From an uncultured Collinsella sp. (GTDB lineage Bacteria > Actinomycetota > Coriobacteriia > Coriobacteriales > Coriobacteriaceae): a stretch of DNA of 64,000 nucleotides. Both the position numbers and the translations under genes were made by a program. The notes below the pieces were generated by a model. The model was given only the letters and a program-made list of their open reading frames with translations. It ran no database searches and was not told the origin of the DNA. Location: assembly GCA_900541205.1 (NCBI GenBank), contig UQIV01000001.1:124001-188000 (forward strand). Direction: 5' to 3'. This document shows, one piece after another, positions 25,310-33,836 of this stretch. Numbering within the stretch: the first letter of the stretch is position 1; every line of letters starts with the position of its first letter.

Positions 25310-28060
25310 ATGTCTGACAAGCGCCGCACCTTTGCCGTTATCGACGGCAACTCGCTCATGCACCGCGCCTTCCACGCCGTGCCGCCCACCATGAATGCGC
25401 CGGACGGGCGCCCCACCAACGCGATCTTCGGCTTTCTGAACATGTTTCTCAAGATGATCGATGCCTTTAACCCCGACGGTGTGGTCGTGGCGTTTGACAA
25501 GGGCAAACCGCGCGTGCGCATGGAGATGCTGCCGCAGTATAAGGCGCAACGCCCGCCCATGGACCCCGATCTGCATGCGCAGTTTCCGATGATCAAGGAG
25601 CTGCTCACCGCGCTCAACGTGCCGATTCTGCAGTCCGAGGGCTGGGAAGGCGACGATATCCTGGGAACCATGGCGCGCCTGGGTGAAGAGGCCGGCTGCG
25701 ACATGCTGCTGGTGACCGGCGACCGCGACATGTATCAACTCGTGACCGAGCACGTCAACGTGGTCTCGACCCGCAAGGGCCTGTCCGACGTGGCGATCAT
25801 GACGCCCGAGAGCGTGGACGACCTGTATCACGGCATTACGCCGGCGCTCGTGCCCGATTTTTACGGTCTAAAGGGCGATACGTCGGACAACATTCCCGGC
25901 GTACCGGGCATCGGCCCCAAAAAGGCGAGCGCGCTCATCGCACAGTACGGCAGCTTGGACGAGGTCATCGCGCATGCCGACGAGGTCAAGGGCAAGATGG
26001 GCGAGAACCTGCGTGCGCACATCGACGATGCGCTGCTGAGCCGCAAGGTCGCAACCATTCGCACCGATGCGCCCGTCGAGCTCGACTTTGACGAAACGTC
26101 CTTCCCGGCGTTTTCTGCCGACGAAGTGTCCGCGGCGCTGGGCACGCTTGGTATCACCGCCATGCAGAACCGTTTCTTGGCGCTGATCGGCGGCGAGGGC
26201 GGGGCTGCTGCTGCCTCCAGTGTGTTTGAGATACCTGCGATGGTTCGCGCAGCCGCCGGCGATGCCGACGCGCTTGGTGCCGTTGCGGCTGAGGTTTCCC
26301 GCGCGATTGATGCCGGCGAGTGGGTCGCCGCCGTGGTGGACGACGACAAGGAAGAGGGCGCGCTCTTTGGACTGACGCGCACGCTGTGGTTGGCGACGTC
26401 CAAGGGCCTGTTCGCGCTCGAGGAGGGCGACGGCGGTACCACTGCCGTAGTCGATGGCTTCAACTTCGCCCACGGCGTGATTGCCGGCGTGCTTGCGCGC
26501 CTGTTTGTGGAGGGCCGCGTGGCGAGCCCGGATATGAAGGCGTTGTTGCACGAGCTTTCGCCCATCGATTCTTCTGAACTCGAGCTCATGGATCCGCTCG
26601 CTACCGATTCCACGCGTATCTTCGATACCGTGGTCGCTGCCTATCTGCTGGATTCCGATCGCTCCGAGTTCGATGAGGCATATCTTGCCGATACGTATCT
26701 GCAGATGGCGCTGCCTGCGGCGCGCGGCGCAGAGGGTGCTGGTGAGGACGCTCCGGCGCCTGCCGCCCGTACTGCGGCTCTGACGCTGGCGCTCGTGGCA
26801 CCGTTGCGCGAGTGCATGGCCCGTGAGAATGCCGCCAACGTGTTCGATGGCATCGAGATGCCGCTCGTTCCGGTACTTGCCAAGATGGAGCGCGCGGGCA
26901 TGCTCGTGGACCCCGACCGTCTGCACAGTCTGTCCGAGGGTCTGGCGACCCAGATTACCGAGATTGAGCGCAGTATTCGCGACCTGGCGGGTGACGAGAC
27001 CTTTAATATTGGCAGTCCCATGCAGCTGTCGCATGTGCTCTTTGATGTGATGGGGCTTCCGACCAAGGGCCTCAAGAAGACTAAGCGCGGCTATTATTCG
27101 ACCAACGCCAAGGTGCTGAGCGACCTTGCGCGTGACCACGAAATCGTGCGTCTGATCTTGGACTGGCGTGAGAAGTCTAAGATCAAGTCCACCTATCTGG
27201 ACACCCTGGGCCCGCTACGCCGTGGTGACGGTCGCGTACACACTACGTACAACCAGACCATCACGGCAACGGGGCGTCTGTCCTCGAGCGACCCGAACCT
27301 GCAGAACATCCCGACGCGCTCGGAGCTGGGTCGTACCGTCAAGACGGCGTTTTCGGCAGGCGAGGGAAGCGTCTTTTTGGCGGTGGACTACTCGCAGATC
27401 GAGCTGCGTCTGCTGGCGCATCTCTCGGGTGACGAGCACTTGGTGCGCGCCTTTAACGAGGGCGAGGACTTCCATGCCGAGACGGCGGCGCGCGTGTTCG
27501 GCGTGCCGGTGTCCGAGGTAACGCCCGACCTGCGCAGTCGCGCCAAGGCCGTGAACTTTGGCATCGTGTATGGTCAGCAGGCCTACGGCCTGTCGCAGTC
27601 GCTGCATATCTCGATGGCCGAGGCGCGCGACATGATCGACCGCTACTACGAGGCCTACCCGGGCGTGCGCACGTTCCTCGACAACGTGGTGGCGCGCGCC
27701 AAGCAGACGGGCTACGCCGAGACCATGTACGGCCGCCGTCGTCATATTCCGGAGCTCAAGGCCAAAAATCCGCAACTCCGCGGCTTTGGCGAGCGCACGG
27801 CCATGAACCATCCCATGCAGGGCACCGCCGCCGACATCATCAAGATCGCCATGGCCCGCGTAAGCCGCCGCCTGGAAGAAGAGGGCTTTGCCGCCCACAT
27901 GATCCTGCAAGTGCACGACGAACTGGACTTTGAGTGCCCCATCGACGAAGTCGAGCGCCTAACCACCATGGTCCGCGACGTCATGGAACACGTAGTAGTC
28001 CTCCGCGTCCCCCTAATCGCCGAAGCTTCGACTGGAGTGACCTGGGCAGACGCCAAGTAA
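25310..28060 (+). CDS. polA: DNA polymerase I PolA, proofreading domain degenerate
   Basis: The 916-residue polymerase has a 5' nuclease domain (1 to about 290, with VTGDRDMYQLV and the helix-hairpin-helix GVPGIGPKKAS), a middle 3'-5' exonuclease-like domain, and a C-terminal family A polymerase with motif A DYSQIELRLLAH (near residue 693), motif B RAKAVNFGIVYG and motif C QVHDELDFECP. In the middle domain the exonuclease DxE motif expected near the start is not visible, and only IFDTVVAAYLLDSD resembles the family, so proofreading is probably lost, as in many Gram-positive Pol I enzymes. ATG 25310 follows GCGAGG. Confidence 0.95.
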   Translation: MSDKRRTFAVIDGNSLMHRAFHAVPPTMNAPDGRPTNAIFGFLNMFLKMIDAFNPDGVVVAFDKGKPRVRMEMLPQYKAQRPPMDPDLHAQFPMIKELLTALNVPILQSEGWEGDDILGTMARLGEEAGCDMLLVTGDRDMYQLVTEHVNVVSTRKGLSDVAIMTPESVDDLYHGITPALVPDFYGLKGDTSDNIPGVPGIGPKKASALIAQYGSLDEVIAHADEVKGKMGENLRAHIDDALLSRKVATIRTDAPVELDFDETSFPAFSADEVSAALGTLGITAMQNRFLALIGGEGGAAAASSVFEIPAMVRAAAGDADALGAVAAEVSRAIDAGEWVAAVVDDDKEEGALFGLTRTLWLATSKGLFALEEGDGGTTAVVDGFNFAHGVIAGVLARLFVEGRVASPDMKALLHELSPIDSSELELMDPLATDSTRIFDTVVAAYLLDSDRSEFDEAYLADTYLQMALPAARGAEGAGEDAPAPAARTAALTLALVAPLRECMARENAANVFDGIEMPLVPVLAKMERAGMLVDPDRLHSLSEGLATQITEIERSIRDLAGDETFNIGSPMQLSHVLFDVMGLPTKGLKKTKRGYYSTNAKVLSDLARDHEIVRLILDWREKSKIKSTYLDTLGPLRRGDGRVHTTYNQTITATGRLSSSDPNLQNIPTRSELGRTVKTAFSAGEGSVFLAVDYSQIELRLLAHLSGDEHLVRAFNEGEDFHAETAARVFGVPVSEVTPDLRSRAKAVNFGIVYGQQAYGLSQSLHISMAEARDMIDRYYEAYPGVRTFLDNVVARAKQTGYAETMYGRRRHIPELKAKNPQLRGFGERTAMNHPMQGTAADIIKIAMARVSRRLEEEGFAAHMILQVHDELDFECPIDEVERLTTMVRDVMEHVVVLRVPLIAEASTGVTWADAK

Positions 28061-28091
28061 GGGCACACCCACAATTCCAAAGTAATCAAAA

Positions 28092-28130
28092 CCAGAAGGA
28101 CGCCCCTCATCAACAAGGAGCGTCCTTCGT
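28092..28130 (+). terminator. Hairpin after polA
   Basis: GAAGGACGC pairs with GCGTCCTTC around a loop of about 17 bases, 32 bases after the polA stop. The T-run is weak, so termination may also depend on the long inverted repeat just downstream. Confidence 0.55.
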
Positions 28131-28199
28131 TCAATAAAAATCAGCCAAAGTATCTAGGCGCCAAGACGCCATCCAGGCGGCAAACAAGTCAACGTAGCC

Positions 28200-28319
28200 A
28201 TGCCCGGGGCCGGCCGTTTGATTTTTGTAGATTCCGCACGAGCCGGAAAGCACTTAATGTGCTTTCCGAGCGAGCCCAGGACCTGACCGAGCAAAAATCA
28301 AACGGCCGGCCCCGGGCAT
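28200..28319. repeat. 120-bp element with perfect 27-bp inverted arms
   Basis: The arms 28200-28226 and 28293-28319 are exact reverse complements over 27 bases (the outer half is the GC-only block GCCCGGGGCCGGCC and the inner half ends in an A/T run). The 66-base interior holds a second perfect hairpin, GGAAAGCAC (28245-28253) with GTGCTTTCC (28259-28267). It sits between convergent polA and the HAD gene, and the A/T run could serve as a U-tract in both directions. Confidence 0.9.
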
Positions 28320-28333
28320 GGCGACGAGATAGA

Positions 28334-29161
28334 TTACCGAGCCGCCAAGATGGCGTCGATGAGCGTCAGTACGCCCCCGTCGTTGTTGCTCGGAATGCGC
28401 CACTTGGCGTGCGCGTTCATATGCTCCTCGGCGTTGTCCACGATAAAGCTATGCCCGACGCGCTCCAGCATGGGGATGTCGTTGTAGGTATCGCCCACGG
28501 CGGCAGCATCGGCAATATCGATGCCCAGGTGCTCGCACAGGTGAGCGATGCCGGCGCCCTTGTCGACGCCCAGGTTCATAAAGTCGATCCACTCGCGCCC
28601 GGCGTTGGTGACGTAGAGCTTGTCCGAGAACTCGGGGCTATAGGTCTCGCGGAAAGCGGGCTCGGCGTCGTAGCCTGGGAAGAAGACCGAAATCTTGTTG
28701 GACTCGAAATCGATGCCCTCAAAGCTGTCGACGTAGTTGATTGTGTTGTAGTAGACGCTGATCTCGTCGTGGTATTGATGGTCGCGGGCAAGCACGTAGA
28801 ACTCGTCGAAGCAGCACAGGACGGGGACAGCGCGAGGATCCTCCGAGGCACGGCTCAAGACCTGCTGATACAGCTCCACGTCAATATTGCTCTTATAGAT
28901 ATAGCTGCCGCGATAGATCACGCACGCTCCGTTATCGGGACAAAAAGCGAGGCGGTTCTTAATGCCCTCGAACATCTCTTCGAGCTTGGGGGCGGGACGT
29001 CCGCTGGCGGGGCAGAATACGATGCCGGCGTCGGCGAGCTTGTCCAGACGCTCGTCGAGACCCTGGGGCAGCACGCGATCGTCGGTCAGCAGCGTCTTGT
29101 CCATATCGACGGCGAGAATCTTAATGTTGCCGATGTTGGCGTCCGATTCGTAAGTTTGCAT
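28334..29161 (-). CDS. HAD superfamily (Cof-type) hydrolase
   Basis: A Cof-like sugar-phosphate or nucleotide phosphatase of HAD subclass IIB. The 275-residue protein has motif I ILAVDMDKTLLTDD, motif II FCPASGRP, and motifs III/IV near KGAGIAHLCEHLGI and AAAVGDTYNDIPML, with the metal-binding Asp residues. A cap domain of about 100 residues lies between. Substrate not predictable. Its end faces polA. Confidence 0.88.
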   Translation of the reverse strand: MQTYESDANIGNIKILAVDMDKTLLTDDRVLPQGLDERLDKLADAGIVFCPASGRPAPKLEEMFEGIKNRLAFCPDNGACVIYRGSYIYKSNIDVELYQQVLSRASEDPRAVPVLCCFDEFYVLARDHQYHDEISVYYNTINYVDSFEGIDFESNKISVFFPGYDAEPAFRETYSPEFSDKLYVTNAGREWIDFMNLGVDKGAGIAHLCEHLGIDIADAAAVGDTYNDIPMLERVGHSFIVDNAEEHMNAHAKWRIPSNNDGGVLTLIDAILAAR

Positions 29162-29435
29162 AAAAATGCGCCTTTCGTTTCGAGATTGTTTCAGACGTTA
29201 TAACCATCAACTAGTAGTCGAGCGTATTTTCGCAGGAATGGTGCGTATTTGCACTGCAATTCACAAACTAATGAAAAAACTTTTCAGAAATTTGAATTTG
29301 TCGCTTGCGCAGCGTGCACTTTATCGTAATATAGCGAACATCGAAAACGGAGACGGCAAAAGAGCCGTTTACCGAGGAAAAGGTACCGTTTGCGATATTT
29401 GAATTGCGCCCGGCGATACGTGAAGGGAGAGGCAG
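29162..29435 (+). promoter_or_regulatory. argG leader upstream part with promoter
   Basis: AT-rich stretch between the divergent HAD gene and the arginine leader peptide. A candidate promoter is TTGCGC (29305-29310), 16 bases, TAATAT (29327-29332), placing the transcript start near 29339. The new transcript would begin with a small hairpin (ACGGC/GCCGT around 29355-29375) before the leader ORF. No T-box sequence (no AGGGTGGNACCGCG) is visible. Confidence 0.45.
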
Positions 29436-29510
29436 ATGCAGTTCGTAAAGATCATCACCACTGCAGACAATGCCATCCGACGCCAGCGCGCAATTTCCCG
29501 ACGACGATAA
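29436..29510 (+). CDS. Arginine-rich leader peptide upstream of argG (putative attenuator)
   Basis: A 24-residue ORF with a good ribosome-binding site (GAAGGGAGAGG at 29422-29432). The peptide ends in IRRQRAISRRR: six Arg among its last ten residues, four of them the CGA codon, three in a row immediately before TAA. A perfect hairpin GACGAT-AACA-ATCGTC (29503-29518) overlaps the final Arg codons and stop, as expected if ribosome stalling on Arg codons changes RNA folding. It precedes argG by 205 bases, which fits ribosome-mediated attenuation by arginine supply. This is inference from sequence; I know of no described leader of this kind in this group. Confidence 0.75.
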   Translation: MQFVKIITTADNAIRRQRAISRRR

Positions 29511-29715
29511 CAATCGTCTCTGTCCGCATGGGGCGCAATGCCTCAACAGAGTCATTTTGAGGTCGTTGGGTTTAAGCACGACATAGCCGCATGTTTCTAG
29601 GGCATGCCTGTGATGCATTCTGCTGAATAACCTGATATTGCACGGTTTTTGACCTCAAGGTGACTTGCAACTGACCGATGTTCTAACTAGCTACCAAGGG
29701 CGAAAGGAAACAGCC
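29511..29715 (+). promoter_or_regulatory. argG leader RNA downstream of the leader peptide
   Basis: This 205-base untranslated stretch can form mutually exclusive structures: the hairpin at 29503-29518; CTCTGT with ACAGAG (around 29517-29551) followed by TCATTTT; and a long-range pairing of TTGAGGTC with GACCTCAA shortly before the argG ribosome-binding site. No classical strong terminator with a long T-run is present, so the control could be at termination or at argG translation. Confidence 0.4.
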
Positions 29716-30942
29716 ATGAGCAAGGAAAAAGTCGTTCTCGCATATTCCGGTGGTCTTGATACATCCGTATGTGTCAAGTGGCTCCAGGACGAGAAGAATC
29801 TCGATGTCGTTTGTGTCTGCGGCAACGTGGGCCAGGAAGAGACCGGACTAGATGCCAAGAAGCAGAAGGCGCTCGACCTGGGCGTTCTCGATTGCCAGGT
29901 GCTCGACCTGCGCGACGAGTTCTCCGATGAGTTCCTGACCAAAGCCATCGCAGCAAACTCCATGTACGAGAACAAGTACCCGCTGCTCTCCGCCCTGTCT
30001 CGCCCGCTGCTTGCCAAGAAGCTTGTTGAGGTCGCCCACGAGTTTGGCGCGACCTACGTCGCCCACGGCTGCACCGGCAAGGGTAACGACCAGGTCCGTT
30101 TTGAGGCCGCCGTCAAGGCCCTCGACCCCGAGCTCAAGGTTATCGCCCCGGTTCGCGAGTGGGACCTGAAGTGCCGTCCCGACGAGGTCGCCTATGCCCA
30201 CGCCCACAACGTGCCGGTTCCCGAGGGTGCCAACGACAACCCCTACTCCATCGACGACAACCTGTGGGGTCGTGCCATTGAGTGCGGCCACCTGGAGGAT
30301 CCCTGGAACGAGCCGCTCGACGACGCCTGGGTTATGACCAAGAACCCCGAGGACACGCCGGACACCCCGACCTACACCGAGATTGAGTTTGAGGCCGGCA
30401 AGCCCGTCGCCGTAGACGGCAAGAAGATGAAGCTCTCCGAGATCGTCATCGCCCTCAACAAGATCTCCGGCGACAATGGCTTTGGCCGTCTCGATCTGGT
30501 CGAGGATCGCCTGGTGGGCCTTAAGAGCCGCGAGTGCTATGAGGTCCCCGGAGCCCTGACGCTCATCACCGCCCACAAGGCGCTCGAGGACATCTGCGTC
30601 GAGGGCGACCTGCTCAAGACCAAGATCAAGCTCGAGCAGGATTGGGCCACCGCCGTGTACAACGGCCAGTGGTACAGCCCGCTCAAAAACGCGCTCGATG
30701 CCTTTATGGCCGATACCCAGAAGTTCGTGACCGGCACTGTCCGTCTGAAGTTCTTTAAGGGCAACTGCCATGTCGTCGGCCGCAAGAGCCCCTTCAGCCT
30801 CTACGACTACGGTCTGGCTACCTACGACCGCGACACCACGTTTGACGAGAAGGCCAGCGCCGGTTTTATCGAGATCGATACGCTGTCGCTCAAGACGTGG
30901 GCAAAGGTCCAGGGCCCCAGCTCTGCTGCCGCCCAGGCCTAG
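29716..30942 (+). CDS. argG: Argininosuccinate synthase ArgG
   Basis: ArgG joins citrulline and aspartate with ATP to argininosuccinate. The 408-residue protein has the PP-loop VVLAYSGGLDTSV (residues 6-18), HGCTGKGNDQVRFE (citrulline/aspartate binding), VREWDLKCRPDEV and the conserved SPFSLYDYGLATYD near the C-terminus. ATG 29716 follows GAAAGGAAA. It stands behind the arginine-rich leader and 522 bases ahead of argH. Other arg genes are not in the window. Confidence 0.96.
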   Translation: MSKEKVVLAYSGGLDTSVCVKWLQDEKNLDVVCVCGNVGQEETGLDAKKQKALDLGVLDCQVLDLRDEFSDEFLTKAIAANSMYENKYPLLSALSRPLLAKKLVEVAHEFGATYVAHGCTGKGNDQVRFEAAVKALDPELKVIAPVREWDLKCRPDEVAYAHAHNVPVPEGANDNPYSIDDNLWGRAIECGHLEDPWNEPLDDAWVMTKNPEDTPDTPTYTEIEFEAGKPVAVDGKKMKLSEIVIALNKISGDNGFGRLDLVEDRLVGLKSRECYEVPGALTLITAHKALEDICVEGDLLKTKIKLEQDWATAVYNGQWYSPLKNALDAFMADTQKFVTGTVRLKFFKGNCHVVGRKSPFSLYDYGLATYDRDTTFDEKASAGFIEIDTLSLKTWAKVQGPSSAAAQA

Positions 30943-31175
30943 CGCCTCCTTCCCTTGGTATCCGCGCGGCCCATCCGCGTGATACATAACGGGCGCACGG
31001 GGTCCCTACCTTTCGTTATGCTTGCTGACACTTCTTAACATCGGTGGCCCCTACGTTCCGCCCGCATATATGATGCCGCGTCTGCGGCTGAGTCCGAGCC
31101 CCGCCGGGGTTGTCCGGCGGGGCTCCTTCTATCAATTTGGCGGCTCTGCGCCTATATATATGAGGAGTATCCATT
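30943..31175 (+). terminator. argG-small ORF gap with strong hairpin at 31096-31125
   Basis: After argG the gap contains a weak dyad CATAACG/CGTTATG and a perfect 12-bp hairpin, GAGCCCCGCCGG (31096-31107) with CCGGCGGGGCTC (31114-31125), followed by CTTCTATC. It is probably a terminator or attenuator that separates argG from the small ORF and argH. No other feature is recognised. Confidence 0.6.
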
Positions 31176-31346
31176 ATGTTCAATGCTATCGCGCATGCTT
31201 TACTTGCCCTCGCGCCCGAGTTCGATGCTGCAAGGGTCGAGGACGTCCCTATGAGCCTGAAGGCCTGGATCGATGGTTCGCAGGGCAACATCCGGAGGGA
31301 GACGTTGGGCGCCAAGTGCATGGCGCGTCACTTCTTTGCAAATTAG
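31176..31346 (+). CDS. Small ORF between argG and argH (56 aa)
   Basis: A 56-residue ORF with a good ribosome-binding site (GAGGAG at 31163-31168, 7 bases before ATG 31176). The peptide has an Ala/Leu-rich helical start (MFNAIAHALLALAPEFDAAR), then MSLKAWIDGSQGN, RRETLGAKC and a RHFFAN ending. It has no signal peptide and no family I recognise. The downstream argH starts 118 bases later, so it could be a real small protein or an upstream translated leader for argH. Confidence 0.5.
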   Translation: MFNAIAHALLALAPEFDAARVEDVPMSLKAWIDGSQGNIRRETLGAKCMARHFFAN

Positions 31347-31464
31347 CTACATGGCTCCGCACACGGTGGGGAATGTGTAAAACTAGCGGTTGAAAAATCG
31401 CTTTAGCGATATGGCGCATTGCTTTGGGCGCTTGTTTTGGTATTTGGAGAAAGGGGACGGTTCC

Positions 31465-32895
31465 ATGGCTCTTTGGGGCGGTCGTTTTGAGGCAGGCGTG
31501 GCCGAGGTCACGCAGGAGTTTGGCGCGTCGTTGCCGGTCGACAAACATCTCTATAAGCAGGACATCGCCGGATCTAAGGCACATGCCAGGATGCTGGCGG
31601 CCCAGGGCATTATCAGCGCCGAGGACGAGCAAGCGATTGCCGAGGGTCTGACCGGAATCGAACAGGATATCGATGCCGGCAACTTCACCTTCGACATCAA
31701 CGACGAGGACATTCATATGTCCATCGAGAGCGAGCTGACGCGTCGCATCGGCGAGGCTGGCAAGCGCTTGCATACCGGACGTTCGCGCAACGACCAGGTG
31801 GCGACCGACACACGTCTGGGCGTCAAGGCGCTGGCCAAGGAGCTCATGGGGGCCAATCTTGAGCTGCGCCATGTGCTGGTGGATGCGGCTAAGAAGTACG
31901 ACAAGGTGATTCTGCCGGGCTACACGCACATGCAGCACGCTCAGCCCGTGCTGCTGTCGCATCATCTGCTGGCGTATTCCTGGATGTTCGCGCGCGACTT
32001 TACACGCCTGAAGGCAGCCTTTGATGCCGCCGACAACTGTCCGCTGGGCGCTGCCGCGCTTGCCGGCACGAGCTATCCGCTCGATCGTCAGATGACGGCT
32101 GCCGAACTTGGCTTTGCGGGCGTGATTCCCAACTCGCTCGATGCGGTTTCCGACCGTGATTTCCTCCTCGACCTGCATTACGCCGGCTCCGTCATGGCGA
32201 TGCACCTGTCGCGTCTTTCCGAGGAGATCGTGCTGTGGTCGAGCTCCGAATTTGGCTTTATCACGCTTTCCGACTCTTACTCCACTGGTTCGTCCATCAT
32301 GCCGCAGAAGAAGAACCCCGACTTTGCCGAGCTTATCCGCGGCAAGAGCGGCCGAGTCTATGGCAACCTGGTGCAGCTGCTCGTGACCATGAAGGGCTTG
32401 CCGCTCGCTTATAACAAGGACTTGCAGGAGGACAAGGAGGGCGCGCTCGATACCGCCCATACGCTCATGCAGTGCCTGTCCGTTATGGCCGGTATGATTT
32501 CGACCTGGACCGTCAACGAGGATGCCATGGCGCGCGAGTGCGGCGTGGGGCACCTTGCCGCCACCGATGTTGCCGATTACCTGGCCAAGCGTGGCCTGCC
32601 GTTCCGCGAGGCGCACGCCGTGGTGGGCCATTTGGTCCTGATGTGCGAGAAGCGCGGCTGCAATCTTGAGGACCTGCCGTTTGAGGTGTTCCAGGAGGCA
32701 AGCCCGCTCTTTGAGCACGACATAACCGAGGCGCTCGACATCCCGTCGATTGTCGCCGCGCGCACGACCGAGGGCGGTACCGCCCCTGCCGCCGTTGCCG
32801 TGCAGCTGCAGCGTGCCGAGGCACAACTCGTTGCCGACGAAGGCGTGTTTGGATCGCTGACCAAGGTCGTCGAGATGGGCCACGGGATAAAGTAA
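31465..32895 (+). CDS. argH: Argininosuccinate lyase ArgH
   Basis: ArgH splits argininosuccinate into arginine and fumarate. The 476-residue protein starts MALWGGRFEAGVAEVTQEF, as ArgH proteins do, contains TGRSRNDQVATDTRL and YTHMQHAQPVLLSHHLLAY, and carries the fumarase/aspartase superfamily signature GSSIMPQKKNPD with the catalytic Ser loop. ATG 31465 follows AAAGGGGA. A terminator at 32947-32980 closes the unit. Confidence 0.96.
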   Translation: MALWGGRFEAGVAEVTQEFGASLPVDKHLYKQDIAGSKAHARMLAAQGIISAEDEQAIAEGLTGIEQDIDAGNFTFDINDEDIHMSIESELTRRIGEAGKRLHTGRSRNDQVATDTRLGVKALAKELMGANLELRHVLVDAAKKYDKVILPGYTHMQHAQPVLLSHHLLAYSWMFARDFTRLKAAFDAADNCPLGAAALAGTSYPLDRQMTAAELGFAGVIPNSLDAVSDRDFLLDLHYAGSVMAMHLSRLSEEIVLWSSSEFGFITLSDSYSTGSSIMPQKKNPDFAELIRGKSGRVYGNLVQLLVTMKGLPLAYNKDLQEDKEGALDTAHTLMQCLSVMAGMISTWTVNEDAMARECGVGHLAATDVADYLAKRGLPFREAHAVVGHLVLMCEKRGCNLEDLPFEVFQEASPLFEHDITEALDIPSIVAARTTEGGTAPAAVAVQLQRAEAQLVADEGVFGSLTKVVEMGHGIK

Positions 32896-33280
32896 GGGTT
32901 TGGTCGAAGCCGTTTTTGCCATTTATTGAGGAATCGTATTTTGCTTTACGGGCGTCTGCTGATGTGGGCGTCCGTATTTTGTTGCTATGGGGGAGAGGCT
33001 TGTCGAGAACTTCTGTAGGACCTTTGGGCAGGTTGTGAAGGGGGTACGTTTGCGGGCGGCAACCGACCGTCTGCTCTGTTCGATACGGTTGATGGGCAGT
33101 CGGATGGTACTCTAATCGGACTTCGAAACAGAAGTGACACATATGGAACGCTTCAATAAATTGCAACGTTTCAATAAACAGCTTTTTGTTTAACTGCAGC
33201 TAAAACTCTGTTACGATGCAGTCCAGGCGGGTGCCGGAATGGGACTTGGGCACACGCGAACCTACTTGAAAGGCTACCTT
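32896..33280 (+). other. argH-ndk intergenic region: terminator, direct repeats, ndk promoter
   Basis: It holds the argH terminator (TACGGGCGTC 32947-32956 with GGCGTCCGTA 32967-32976, then TTTT), and near the end two direct copies of AACGYTTCAATAAA (33147-33160 and 33165-33178, 18-base period). The ndk promoter is probably TTTAAC (33189-33194), 17 bases, TACGAT (33212-33217). The stretch 32981-33146 shows nothing recognisable. Confidence 0.55.
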
Positions 33281-33685
33281 ATGGCTATCGAGAAGACCTT
33301 CATCATGATTAAGCCCGACGCCGTGCGCGACCGCAAGATCGGCGAGATTGTTGCTCGCATCGAGCGCAGCGGCCTTGTCATCGAGCGCATGGAGATGACC
33401 ACGCTCGAGCGCGCTACCGTCGAGGAGCACTACGCCCATCTGGCCGACAAGCCCTTCTTTGGCGGTCTCTGCGACTTTATGACGAGCGGTCCGGTCGTCA
33501 AGATGGTCGTTTCCGGTCTCTCCGCTGTTGCTAAGATGCGCACCCTCATGGGCGCTACTAATCCGCTTGACGCCGCTCCTGGTACCATCCGCGGCGACTT
33601 TGCCGTCGATGTCAACGCCAACGTGATCCACGGCTCCGACTGCCTGGAGAACGCCGAGATTGAGATCGAGCGCTTCTTTGGCTAA
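33281..33685 (+). CDS. ndk: Nucleoside diphosphate kinase Ndk
   Basis: Ndk equilibrates NTP and NDP pools through a phosphohistidine. The 134-residue protein begins MAIEKTFIMIKPDAV and has the active-site His117 in NVIHGSDC, with RTLMGATNPLDAAPGTIRGDF before it. ATG 33281 follows GAAAGG; a longer in-frame start at 33239 is upstream of this site and gives an extension not found in Ndk. Two hairpins follow. Confidence 0.97.
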   Translation: MAIEKTFIMIKPDAVRDRKIGEIVARIERSGLVIERMEMTTLERATVEEHYAHLADKPFFGGLCDFMTSGPVVKMVVSGLSAVAKMRTLMGATNPLDAAPGTIRGDFAVDVNANVIHGSDCLENAEIEIERFFG

Positions 33686-33723
33686 ACCAGCTTTGACTCC
33701 TTAAAGCTGTTAGCGTGTGGCTT

Positions 33724-33757
33724 GGGCGCCGCGGAACTCCATCCGCGGCGCCCTTTT
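33724..33757 (+). terminator. Rho-independent terminator after ndk
   Basis: A 12-bp stem, GGGCGCCGCGGA (33724-33735) with TCCGCGGCGCCC (33742-33753), followed by TTTT. Confidence 0.88.
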
Positions 33758-33775
33758 ATTCCAAAATCTATGAAG

Positions 33776-33810
33776 GGGCCCGTTCGGTCATGAGTTCCGA
33801 GCGGGCCCCT
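33776..33810. terminator. Second hairpin between convergent ndk and rpiB
   Basis: GGGGCCCGTTCGG pairs with CCGAGCGGGCCCC apart from one central mismatch; it lies 27 bases past the 3' end of rpiB and is the likely terminator for that minus-strand gene. Confidence 0.65.
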
Positions 33811-33836
33811 GCTGTTAGCTTGTGGCACTGAGTTGT

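Noticed and set aside
29339..29715. T-box riboswitch in the argG leader
   Set aside because: No AGGGTGGNACCGCG block, no stem I specifier architecture and no strong terminator; the Arg-rich mini-ORF explains the leader better.
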